Shown here: one piece after another, positions 49,781 to 56,807 of the stretch
How the letters are laid out: each line of letters begins with the position of its first letter
How positions within the stretch are numbered: the stretch's first letter is position 1
NCBI GenBank assembly: GCA_002345565.1
Contig: DDVS01000003.1
Coordinates: forward strand, 1 to 56,807
Length of the DNA: 56,807 nt
Origin: Flavobacteriales bacterium UBA2306
GTDB taxonomy: Bacteria; Bacteroidota; Bacteroidia; Flavobacteriales; Weeksellaceae
Direction of reading: 5' to 3'
Program-made: the position numbers and the translations under genes
Notes under the pieces: generated by a model
Told to the model about the DNA's origin: nothing
The model's database searches: none
What the model saw: only the letters and a program-made list of their open reading frames with translations

Positions 49781-50490
49781 TTTTTTGATTGTTCTAAAAT
49801 ATTTCCAATTCCCATAAAATTATATTTTGTGATTGGATTCAGGGTTTTAAGAATACTGTCAGAATAGGTTTCCAAATGAAGTTCATCCAATAATGCTCCT
49901 AATAATGCTCGGGTAGAAGGTGGATACTTTTGAACCAGTCTTACCAATTGTTCTATATCTTTTATTTTATAATCAGAAGCTATAGATAGTAAACGTCCAA
50001 TTGCTTTCTCATTTGTGGTGTCGGGGATTTTTTTAATGAATTTTAAACAATCCAGAAACTGTAAGTAGGGGATGTTTTCTTTGTTAATAACATTCGGTTG
50101 TTTGATGAAATTAATTATATATCTCTCTCTTCTTAAAAAGGGTCTTGTATTATTTTTTCCAATTTGTATGGTGTTACTTACTTGAGATGTCAGACCCAAA
50201 GAATTGTAGATGCTATAACCAGTTAGATATCCGGTGATTTTATTGTTTTCTTCTAGTAAATCTTTTACAATTTGATATTGATCTGGGAGTAACTCTCCAA
50301 ATACAGTTGACTCTGGTTTATAAAATTTTCCCTTTGATATTTTTTTGATTTTGCCCTTTTCTGCCAATCTATTCAAAGCTTTTATAATAGCTTCCTTATT
50401 TTCCACCGATAGGGTAAAGTCCTTATAGGTGAAAATATAGCCTGTGGCTAATCTGTCAATCTTATCTTTAACAATATCAGATGTTTTCAT
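49765..50490 (-). CDS. abiEi: AbiEi-type antitoxin, DUF6088
   Basis: The 241-aa protein has an N-terminal winged-helix domain (YIFTYKDFTLSVENKEAIIKALNRLAEKGKIKKISKGKFYKP), the usual start of AbiEi/DUF6088 antitoxins, followed by the antitoxin body (TGYLTGYSIYNSLGL). In studied members this protein neutralises AbiEii and represses its own promoter through inverted repeats. Such a repeat lies on its promoter at 50521-50550. It is the first gene of the pair. Confidence 0.9.
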   Translation of the reverse strand: MKTSDIVKDKIDRLATGYIFTYKDFTLSVENKEAIIKALNRLAEKGKIKKISKGKFYKPESTVFGELLPDQYQIVKDLLEENNKITGYLTGYSIYNSLGLTSQVSNTIQIGKNNTRPFLRRERYIINFIKQPNVINKENIPYLQFLDCLKFIKKIPDTTNEKAIGRLLSIASDYKIKDIEQLVRLVQKYPPSTRALLGALLDELHLETYSDSILKTLNPITKYNFMGIGNILEQSKKWNLI

Positions 50491-50506
50491 CTATTAATAT
50501 TTTAAA

Positions 50507-50550
50507 CAAATATAATAAAATGTCCAGTTATTTACTAAAAAAACTGGACA
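50507..50550 (-). promoter_or_regulatory. promoter and inverted-repeat operator of abiEi-abiEii
   Basis: On the minus strand TATATTTG (50507-50514) fits the -7 box, 17 nt before the start codon. TGTCCAGTT (50521-50529) and AACTGGACA (50542-50550) form a perfect 9-bp inverted repeat with a 12-nt spacer between the -7 and the -33 position. This is where an autorepressor would bind. Confidence 0.75.
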
Positions 50551-50583
50551 AAATTGATGAATTATTTGGAGTTTTATTAAGTA

Positions 50584-50784
50584 GTCACTGAGCGATGAAT
50601 TTTATAGAACTTACTACTTCAAAATCTGAAATCTTATAGTCATCATAAAAGAAAAGCCCATTAATATATCTCTTTATTGGATGGTATAAATCTTTAGGAA
50701 ATAATCCATTGGGCTTGTAGTCATTGAAAATACTGAAGTATCTTCTAAATTTTCCTCTGCCATGTCTTAAAAAAAACCAATTCC
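50584..50784 (-). pseudogene. 3' fragment of an unknown gene
   Basis: A 66-codon frame without a start codon reads NWFFLRHGRGKFRRYFSIF, then NDYKPNGLFPKDLYHPIKRY and LFFYDDYKISDFEVVSSIKF to a stop at 50584. The aromatic, charged composition looks like real protein. The upstream end is cut off at 50784, where a plus-strand fragment begins. I do not know the family. Confidence 0.5.
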
Positions 50785-50789
50785 TCTTG

Positions 50790-50936
50790 ATTACAGACGA
50801 ACCACCTCAAAATACACAGGAGCATAGATTTTGGGAAGAAATGAAAGAGGTTCCTTCTTTCGAGATGATCCCTTCTGATGAAGCAGAAAAAGTAGCTGAA
50901 GTGGTAGAGAATACTGGGGCTACAGTTTTCTTGTAA
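50790..50936 (+). pseudogene. 3' fragment of a second unknown gene
   Basis: A 48-codon frame reads ITDEPPQNTQEHRFWEEMKE, then VPSFEMIPSDEAEKVAEVVE and NTGATVFL to the stop at 50934. It has no start of its own; an ATG at 50724 in this frame would read through the antisense of the neighbouring fragment. The acidic, helix-prone composition looks like a genuine C-terminus. The family is unknown. Confidence 0.45.
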
Positions 50937-51063
50937 ACAGCTATAACCCAAATTATGATTAAGTATCGTTTCACTTACTCATTAAAAGTGTAATTTTTTA
51001 ATATTACCTTACCTATTTTCATTTTTAATGGCTTAATAGCGACTTTAAACCTGATTAAACCTC
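50937..51063. other. short intergenic stretch
   Basis: No gene is seen. AAACCTGATT (51047-51056) is matched by its complement at 51082-51091, inside the end of the next minus-strand ORF. It could be a weak terminator for that ORF. Confidence 0.35.
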
Positions 51064-51387
51064 TTATTTTTTCTTGTAAAGAATCAGGTTTTCTCTAATG
51101 TAATATGCTTTGGAAGAACCTAAATCAACCATTAGATTTAAAAACCATAAAAATTCATTTAATAATGATTCATCTTCTTTTATTTGCTTGATTTTATCTT
51201 TAAAACATCTCATTATTAACTTTTCTCCATAGTAGTAGTTAATATTAAGCAATTGTTTTACATCCGATTTTAAATGTTTAGTTAAAATTTTTATTCCTTG
51301 TGACATCAAACTTTGAAATCCTATTCCTGACAAAAGTTGCATTAATGCTTCAATATTAAGATAACTTAAATTTTCAATTTTTTTCAA
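51064..51387 (-). CDS. hypothetical protein, island-specific
   Basis: The protein is 107 aa, helix-rich and basic (MKKIENLSYLNIEALMQLL, then GIKILTKHLKSDVKQLL and a Lys-rich tail). There is no signal peptide or membrane helix. I recognise no family. It follows the small ORF at 51404 by 16 bp and may form a two-gene unit with it. Confidence 0.5.
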   Translation of the reverse strand: MKKIENLSYLNIEALMQLLSGIGFQSLMSQGIKILTKHLKSDVKQLLNINYYYGEKLIMRCFKDKIKQIKEDESLLNEFLWFLNLMVDLGSSKAYYIRENLILYKKK

Positions 51388-51403
51388 GTAGATATTTGAT
51401 ATA

Positions 51404-51544
51404 TTATCTTTTTTTTAGTGCAAACCAATCATCAGCTTCATATTTCCATTTCCCAAAAAACAAGTATTCTTGATTATACAAGTTAGTGATATTTTTAATT
51501 TTTAAATAAAGCACATCCCAATAATTCCATAGGTTATTTAGCAT
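51404..51544 (-). CDS. small hypothetical ORF or gene remnant
   Basis: The 46-aa frame is rich in Trp and Tyr (MLNNLWNYWDVLYLKIKNI, then FFGKWKYEADDWFALKKR). The frame continues upstream in protein-like style for 13 more codons to a TAG at 51584, beyond which KYVKEIVE appears. It may therefore be the end of a longer gene broken by an amber codon. The family is unknown. Confidence 0.35.
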   Translation of the reverse strand: MLNNLWNYWDVLYLKIKNITNLYNQEYLFFGKWKYEADDWFALKKR

Positions 51545-51688
51545 TTTTTCGTTACCGTTATTACTATCAACTTTGTAATAAAACTATTCAACAATTTCTT
51601 TTACATATTTGGTTACGTCATACTTTAGTCTAAGATTATCATTTTTAAAATTCGCTCCTGCATCTAATAATATTTATAAAAAAAAATA

Positions 51689-51696
51689 TAAATTTG
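51689..51696 (+). promoter_or_regulatory. candidate -7 element of the GHKL-HNH-methylase operon
   Basis: TAAATTTG matches TAnnTTTG, 20 nt before the ATG at 51717. No good -33 was found. Confidence 0.5.
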
Positions 51697-51716
51697 ATTT
51701 TTTTAAACCTCTAATA

Positions 51717-53894
51717 ATGCAAAAAAACTTTACCATCGATGCTCGCGCACTTATTCATTTAGGAAGAGAAAGTATTAAAAATCACACTACAGCCTTAATT
51801 GAATTAGTTAAAAATTCATATGATGCTGATGCCAATGTTGTTGAAGTTGAAATTCATAATAGCAATCAAGAAGGCTATATAAGAGTTGCTGATGATGGTG
51901 ATGGTATGACAGAAGATGATATTGACACAAAATGGTTAAGAATTGGATTTTCCCATAAAAAAACTGAAAAGTCATCTAGTAAAAAAAACAGAAGAAAAAC
52001 CGGGGAGAAAGGTATTGGACGACTATCAGCAGATAGATTAGGTGAAATATTAGAAATCAAAACTAAAACTAATGGTACGGGTATTTATGGTTTAAGAATT
52101 GATTGGGAAAATTTTAATCAAGACGGATTAGAAATCTCCCAAATTCCTATCGATGTTTTAGATAGTCCTACTATTACATTACCACTTTATAAAAAGCAGG
52201 AAACGGGCACAGAAATGCTCATTTATAAATTGAGAGAGAATTGGACACAGGAAAATATTGAAAACTTATATAATGAGTTATCTATCTTAACATCACCTTT
52301 TGCAGAGGTTGAAGACTTTGAAATATATCTAACAAATGATGTGGCTTTAGAATTTAATGGAAAAATTAAACCACCTGATGAAGTAAGACCGGAAATTGAA
52401 ATTGAATTAGACTATGACGGAAAATCGTATGACTTAATATATTCGATTAAAGACAGATTTAGTGAAGCTGAATTTGTCGATGTTATTAGTTGGCAAAATT
52501 TAATGCAAAAAGTTATTGACCCATTTAATTATGCTTTTACAGATAAATTACTTTGTGGGCCTGTTAAAATTAAATTATTACTCTACCCAAGAACCAAGGC
52601 ACTTGCTGAAGGTACTGATTTTACTCTAACTGAATTGAGGGAGTATGTGAATAAAAACGTAGGTGTAAAGATTTATAGAGATAATATTAGTGTAAAACCG
52701 TACGGTTATTCAAATATTCAATATGGAGGAGATTGGTTAGGCATTGCTGAAAGACATTCAAGAAATCCTGCCGGAGTAGATCGAGAAGATTATCGTGTTT
52801 TAGCTAATCAGCTTGTGGGTGCTATTTTTATAGGAAGAGATGAGAACTCATCATTAACTGACAGTGCTTCTAGAGAAGGCTTGGTAGAAAATGATGCATT
52901 TTATGATTTGCGAGCATTAAGTTTGGGTGCTTTGTCTCTTTTAGAAAACAGAAGACATAAAATTTATAAAGAGCAAAAAGGTAAAGTTTTAGCAAAAACG
53001 CCATCAGAAAAATCAGATCAATTTAAGAGCGAATTAGTTACAATAAAAAAAGATGTAGATACAATAAAAAGTAGTGAGAATGTTCCTGATGAAATTAAAG
53101 AAGCATTTGGTAATATTGAAAAATTTATTGATTTATCACAAGAAACTTCCGAAACTCTTGTAGAAGTATTAAGTCATAATAGAGTGCTCTCTGGTTTAGC
53201 AACTTTAGGAATTGCATCTGCAGTATTTGCACACGAAACTCAAACTGCAATTACAGAATTTAATAGCGCTGCGATAGTTGCAAGAGATTATTTAGAATTT
53301 CCTGATGAAATAGAAACTGTTAAATCTGAACTTTCAAAAGCTATAAACTATGGTGAACAAGTTTCAAGTTGGGGAGCTTTTGCTCTTACTCGTGTACAAA
53401 CAGAAAAACGAAAAAAGGAAACAAAGCCAATTAATAATATAATTGAAAGAATCACTAAAGATCTTAAAAAAGTTTTTGAGGCTGTTGGAATTGTTATTCA
53501 TAGAGATATTGCTGAAATTAAAGCAAAAGTATTCCCTATGGACATCGAGTCTATATTACTCAATGTTTTAACAAATGCTTATACAGCTTGTTTACAAAAT
53601 ACTGCTGACAATAGAATAATTTCTATTACTCTCAAAGAAGAATCAAGAAGTAATATTGATGGATTTTTTATTAAAATTTCCAATTCTGGTCCCCCGATCG
53701 ATGAAAGTTTACTAGATTGGATATGGAAACCACTTAATACTTTGAAAAAGGATTCAACAGGAAAAGAAATAGGAACAGGTCTAGGACTTTTTATAGTAAA
53801 ATCAACAATAGATTCACTCAAGGGAAATTGTGAGGTAAATAACAATTTAGAAACTGGAATGGTAGATTTTAATTTTTGGATTCCACTAAAATAA
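51717..53894 (+). CDS. double GHKL ATPase / histidine-kinase-like protein
   Basis: The protein is 725 aa; the frame is open to 51609 but the ATG at 51717 starts the conserved part. The N-terminal GHKL ATPase domain of HATPase_c_3 type (as in MutL, Hsp90, MORC) has the N-box ELVKNSYDADA (29-39), DDGDGM (59-64) and the ATP lid TGEKGIGRLSADRLG (95-109). After a transducer-like region and coiled coil (about 430-480) comes a helical DHp-like part with ASAVFAHETQTAI, where H506-E507 looks like a kinase H-box. A second, histidine-kinase-type ATPase domain follows: NVLTNAYTACLQN (about 614), ISNSGPPIDE (about 657), GTGLGLFIVKS (about 685). It is the first gene of a four-gene operon, 4 bp before a receiver-like gene. 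The role is inferred: an ATP-driven sensor or switch in a defence module. Confidence 0.88.
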   Translation: MQKNFTIDARALIHLGRESIKNHTTALIELVKNSYDADANVVEVEIHNSNQEGYIRVADDGDGMTEDDIDTKWLRIGFSHKKTEKSSSKKNRRKTGEKGIGRLSADRLGEILEIKTKTNGTGIYGLRIDWENFNQDGLEISQIPIDVLDSPTITLPLYKKQETGTEMLIYKLRENWTQENIENLYNELSILTSPFAEVEDFEIYLTNDVALEFNGKIKPPDEVRPEIEIELDYDGKSYDLIYSIKDRFSEAEFVDVISWQNLMQKVIDPFNYAFTDKLLCGPVKIKLLLYPRTKALAEGTDFTLTELREYVNKNVGVKIYRDNISVKPYGYSNIQYGGDWLGIAERHSRNPAGVDREDYRVLANQLVGAIFIGRDENSSLTDSASREGLVENDAFYDLRALSLGALSLLENRRHKIYKEQKGKVLAKTPSEKSDQFKSELVTIKKDVDTIKSSENVPDEIKEAFGNIEKFIDLSQETSETLVEVLSHNRVLSGLATLGIASAVFAHETQTAITEFNSAAIVARDYLEFPDEIETVKSELSKAINYGEQVSSWGAFALTRVQTEKRKKETKPINNIIERITKDLKKVFEAVGIVIHRDIAEIKAKVFPMDIESILLNVLTNAYTACLQNTADNRIISITLKEESRSNIDGFFIKISNSGPPIDESLLDWIWKPLNTLKKDSTGKEIGTGLGLFIVKSTIDSLKGNCEVNNNLETGMVDFNFWIPLK

Positions 53895-53898
53895 TAAT

Positions 53899-54576
53899 AT
53901 GGCAGGAATTTGCATAATAGATGATCGCGTAGATATCAGAGGAACTCTTGAAAACAAAATTCGTTTTGTACTAAAAAAGAAACAGCTTAATTGGACTGTT
54001 ATAAGCCAAGATCCGTTTCTTGATAAAACAGAATATTTAAATTTTATAAATGAAACTGATATCGGAGTTTTGATTTTAGATGAAAGACTTCACGAATCTG
54101 GCACAGCCCAGCAAAGTGTGAATTATAATGGAAGTGATTTAGTTATATTTTTAAGGCAATATTTAAAAAACTTTCCTATTTATTCTATAACTAGTTATCA
54201 CGAAGATGATGAATTGGAAAACCAATTTAGTCAATTCGATGAAATTATTGCTAGAGAAGCTTTTTACTCAAAAGCGGAAGAATATGTAGAACGATTTGTT
54301 AGGGCTGGTCAGCGCTTCTTGGATGATCACAGTGCACAATTGCTCAGACTATCTGAGTTATCGGAACTAATTGCTAAAGGAACTGCAACAGAAGACAATT
54401 TAAAGGAGTTGAGAATTGTTCAGGAAAGTCTGAACATTCCTTTTAGTGATTATGGCTATCCTCATAAAGAATCTTGGTTGCAAGATTATGAGAAAAACAT
54501 TTCAGATTTAGCGAAACTTAGCGATGAAATTGAAAATTTCTTAAAAGATAAAAGTGATGTGGAAAAGAATTCCTAA
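53899..54576 (+). CDS. receiver-like protein without output domain
   Basis: The 225-aa protein has an N-terminal half that follows the CheY-like receiver plan: GICIIDDR with the acidic pair D8-D9, then GVLILDERL with the candidate phospho-acceptor D61, and IYSITSYHED with T98. The conserved lysine of receivers is not in its usual place (AREAF instead of xKP-like). There is no DNA-binding or enzymatic output domain; the C-terminal half (125-225) is helical and rich in Leu and Glu. It overlaps the HNH gene by 20 bp. It is the natural partner of the upstream histidine-kinase-like protein and may relay its state to the nuclease. Confidence 0.78.
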   Translation: MAGICIIDDRVDIRGTLENKIRFVLKKKQLNWTVISQDPFLDKTEYLNFINETDIGVLILDERLHESGTAQQSVNYNGSDLVIFLRQYLKNFPIYSITSYHEDDELENQFSQFDEIIAREAFYSKAEEYVERFVRAGQRFLDDHSAQLLRLSELSELIAKGTATEDNLKELRIVQESLNIPFSDYGYPHKESWLQDYEKNISDLAKLSDEIENFLKDKSDVEKNS

Positions 54577-55201
54577 AGAAGTTTCAATAGCTCCTACTTC
54601 TGGTATGTATTCAGATTGGAAGCCTAATTTATCTGTAGAAGGTTACCATCAATGTGTATATTGTTTTATTAGCGAGCCTCATTTTGGTGGTATCCGAAAT
54701 TTTCACGTTGAACATTATAGACCCAAAAAGAAATTTGTAGAGCTGACAAATGATTATAAAAATCTTTTTTATGCTTGCTCTATCTGCAATACATTTAAAT
54801 CTGAAGATTGGCCAAATGAACCTAATACGAATTACGATATTGCATTTTATCCTAATCCATCTTTGCTAGATTATGGAGAAATATTTCTAATAAACACTAC
54901 TACATTTTACATAGAAGGTAAGAATTTCACTGCAAAATATTTAGTAAATAAACTATTTTTGAATAGAAGGCAGCTGGTTGTTTATAGAAAGGTTACTTTT
55001 GCGGATGATAAATATAAATTAGAAATTGAACGGGTAAAAAGAATAAAAGAGATGCTTTTTCAAAAGATTTCTACAACAGATAATCTTCAAGAATGTGTGG
55101 ATTATCTGAGAATGTATGAATTAATTTTGAATAACCTTGAAGAAGTTTATAGGAAGAAAGACTCGACAATGCCTTATACTCGTGCTGATATAACAAGATA
55201 G
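54557..55201 (+). CDS. HNH endonuclease
   Basis: The protein is 214 aa from the ATG at 54557 (a GTG one codon before is possible). The HNH core has CVYC (C33, C36), HVEHYRPKKKF (E52-H53), NLFYACSICNTFK (N69, C74, C77, N78) and a Lys nearby: two zinc CxxC pairs around an EH..N active site. This arrangement resembles the PtuB/retron-linked HNH family, whose members cut DNA or tRNA in defence systems. The C-terminal 120 residues are helical. The start lies inside the receiver-like gene, and the stop shares its last base with the start of the methylase gene. Confidence 0.88.
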   Translation: MWKRIPKEVSIAPTSGMYSDWKPNLSVEGYHQCVYCFISEPHFGGIRNFHVEHYRPKKKFVELTNDYKNLFYACSICNTFKSEDWPNEPNTNYDIAFYPNPSLLDYGEIFLINTTTFYIEGKNFTAKYLVNKLFLNRRQLVVYRKVTFADDKYKLEIERVKRIKEMLFQKISTTDNLQECVDYLRMYELILNNLEEVYRKKDSTMPYTRADITR

Positions 55202-56778
55202 TGAATAATAAAAAACAAACAGGATCTTATTATACACCTCCATATTTGGCTAAATTTATAACTAGAAGAGTAATCGAAAGTTTACAATCCGATAAGTTAG
55301 AAATATTAGAGCCTAGCGTGGGGGACGGTTCGTTCATATCTGCCCTGACGGTTTTTTTTGATAAAAAAATTTCATTAACAGCATTAGATATTAATAATGA
55401 GGAGCTAAAAAAGGCGGCTACAAAATGGAAGAGCACAAAAGGTTTTTTTAATTTAAATTTTCTAGATTTTAGAACTGCAAAAAAATTTTCCGCCGTTCTA
55501 GGAAACCCCCCTTATATAAAAAAGAAATTATTACAAGAAGAAGATTTATTAAAAATAAAAAAAATACATCTTCAAGAAAGGTTATCTGAAAATTCGGTTA
55601 ATAATATCTGGACTTCTTTCATATTAAAATCTTGCAATCTGTTAAGAAAAGATGGCATTATTGCTTTTGTTCTTCCATCAGAGTTATTACAGGTCAAGTA
55701 TGCGAAAGAAATTCGTGAGTATTTAATAAATAAATTTGACAGAATTGAAATTTTTACCTTCAATGATTTAATGTTCGAATGTAAAGGGCAGGATACTATT
55801 GTTCTCATTGGATATTTATCCCATAATGAGAGAGGTCAGTTTTTTACAAATATTGAATCCCAAGATCAATTAATAAACAATGATTTTATTCTTCAGAGAA
55901 ATCAACTTTTAGTTGAGAATGACACAAAATGGTCTCACCATTTTTTAAATGAAGATGAATTAGATTTTTTACTAGAATTAAAACAGAGATTAAAGCCAAT
56001 TGTTTATTATGTTGATTCTAAGCCGGGTATCGTAACAGCTGCAAATAATTTCTTTATTATTGATGAAGAAACTGAAATCAGATATAATTTACATCAATAT
56101 ACTCATCCTATAATTCAAAGAGGTTTATTTGTTAATGGAAGTGTAACTTTTGACAATGATGATTATAAAAATCTTACATTAAAGAAGCTTCCGAATAAAT
56201 TTCTTTTAATTAATAATAATGATGACATAACAGAAGATTTAAATTCTTACTTAAATATGGGTGAGCAACTCAATATTCACAAAAGATATAAATGTTCTAT
56301 AAGAAATAAATGGTTTGTTGTTCCCAATGTATCCACAGTTCCGGAAGCTTTCTTTTTTAAACGCGCACATCTTTACCCTAAATTATTAAAAAATAATGCA
56401 AACGTTTATGTGACAGATTCAGCTTATAAAATAGAAATGAGAAATAATTTCAATGTAAATAGTTTTATTTTCTCTTTTTACAATTCATTAACATTATTAT
56501 TTGCAGAATTGGAGGGTCGGTATTACGGAGGTGGAGTTTTAGAATTAATTCCTAGCGAGTTTAAAAAACTGCCCTTACCATATACAAACATCCTTGAAAA
56601 GGATTTTGAGAGATTTGTTAAAAACTTTGAAAATAAATCTTCAATAGAAGATATTTTAAATAGATATAATTTTCAGATATTAAATAGCACTTTAGGTCTA
56701 AATCCAGAAGAAATTGAAAGAATAGAGGCTATTAGATTAAAATTAGTTAATAAAAGGACTCACAAAATGCAAAAGTAG
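55201..56778 (+). CDS. adenine-specific DNA methyltransferase, Eco57I/TaqI-like
   Basis: The 525-aa protein is read from GTG at 55201, overlapping the HNH stop by one base. It starts NNKKQTGSYYTPPYLAKFI, a typical N-terminus of gamma-type N6-adenine methylases, then SAM motif I ILEPSVGDGSFI (about 35-46) and the catalytic motif IV GNPPY (101-105). The C-terminal part has YYGGGVLELIPSEFKKLPLPY, a signature of TaqI-like target-recognition domains. It should methylate adenine in a specific DNA site and protect self DNA. There is no nuclease domain fused to it, so the HNH protein is the likely restriction partner. The gene is complete; the window ends 29 bp later. Confidence 0.9.
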   Translation: MNNKKQTGSYYTPPYLAKFITRRVIESLQSDKLEILEPSVGDGSFISALTVFFDKKISLTALDINNEELKKAATKWKSTKGFFNLNFLDFRTAKKFSAVLGNPPYIKKKLLQEEDLLKIKKIHLQERLSENSVNNIWTSFILKSCNLLRKDGIIAFVLPSELLQVKYAKEIREYLINKFDRIEIFTFNDLMFECKGQDTIVLIGYLSHNERGQFFTNIESQDQLINNDFILQRNQLLVENDTKWSHHFLNEDELDFLLELKQRLKPIVYYVDSKPGIVTAANNFFIIDEETEIRYNLHQYTHPIIQRGLFVNGSVTFDNDDYKNLTLKKLPNKFLLINNNDDITEDLNSYLNMGEQLNIHKRYKCSIRNKWFVVPNVSTVPEAFFFKRAHLYPKLLKNNANVYVTDSAYKIEMRNNFNVNSFIFSFYNSLTLLFAELEGRYYGGGVLELIPSEFKKLPLPYTNILEKDFERFVKNFENKSSIEDILNRYNFQILNSTLGLNPEEIERIEAIRLKLVNKRTHKMQK

Positions 56779-56807
56779 TTATTTATAACTCGTAGTGCAT
56801 TATTAAA

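Noticed and set aside
50724..50789. ATG-started front part of the plus-strand frame ending at 50936
   Set aside because: These codons are the antisense of a better minus-strand coding fragment; only the part after 50790 looks like protein on the plus strand.

Overview
The window is AT-rich bacterial chromosome from a member of the Bacteroidota, class Flavobacteriia, most like Chryseobacterium and its relatives (Weeksellaceae). The evidence is a long, collinear set of flavobacterial housekeeping genes (rlmD, sppA, folK, recQ, fmt, clpB, aroQ, rpsT, lptD, asnB, purA, ruvB, coaE, ftsY, rpmB-rpmG-DUF4295, tsf), a secreted metalloprotease with a C-terminal type IX secretion (T9SS) sorting domain, many small lipoproteins, and repeated matches to the Bacteroidota promoter (TTTG, about 19 nt, TAnnTTTG) with almost no Shine-Dalgarno sequences. 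The genus is an inference.

Layout. 0-12 kb: a DUF4369/thioredoxin-like lipoprotein, rlmD, two small envelope proteins, sppA and folK (divergent), a tandem pair of OmpA-like barrel proteins, recQ and fmt. 12-20 kb: a degenerate 42-bp tandem repeat, a secreted phosphodiesterase-like protein, an M1 peptidase interrupted by one amber codon, an FKBP isomerase and clpB. 20-24 kb: an enoyl-CoA hydratase/thioesterase pair, then a small locus in which a winged-helix regulator sits among membrane-protein genes that share a palindromic operator candidate. 24-26 kb: aroQ, rpsT and three tRNA-Glu genes, one structurally irregular. 26-47 kb: cell wall and outer membrane biogenesis (amidase, LptD), asnB, purA, ruvB, coaE, the T9SS protease, ftsY, a ribosomal protein cluster, a deoxynucleoside kinase and tsf.

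From about 47.6 kb the character changes. After the tsf terminator come a frameshifted glycosyltransferase tail, a mosaic of two dispersed repeat families, an inverted repeat, decayed coding scraps, an AbiEi/AbiEii type IV toxin-antitoxin pair with an operator-like inverted repeat, two abutting gene tails that have lost their 5' ends, and two small unknown ORFs. The window ends in a tight four-gene operon (51717-56778): a 725-aa protein with two GHKL ATPase modules and a DHp-like His-Glu site; a receiver-like protein with no output domain; a CxxC/CxxC HNH endonuclease; and an adenine-specific DNA methyltransferase with a TaqI-like C-terminus. Successive genes are separated by 4 bp or overlap by 20 bp and 1 bp.

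I infer that this operon is a restriction-modification-type defence module whose nuclease and methylase are coupled to a MORC/histidine-kinase-like ATPase and a receiver partner. I do not recognise this exact combination as a named system. It is the best candidate in the window for something undescribed, and it may continue past the window edge.
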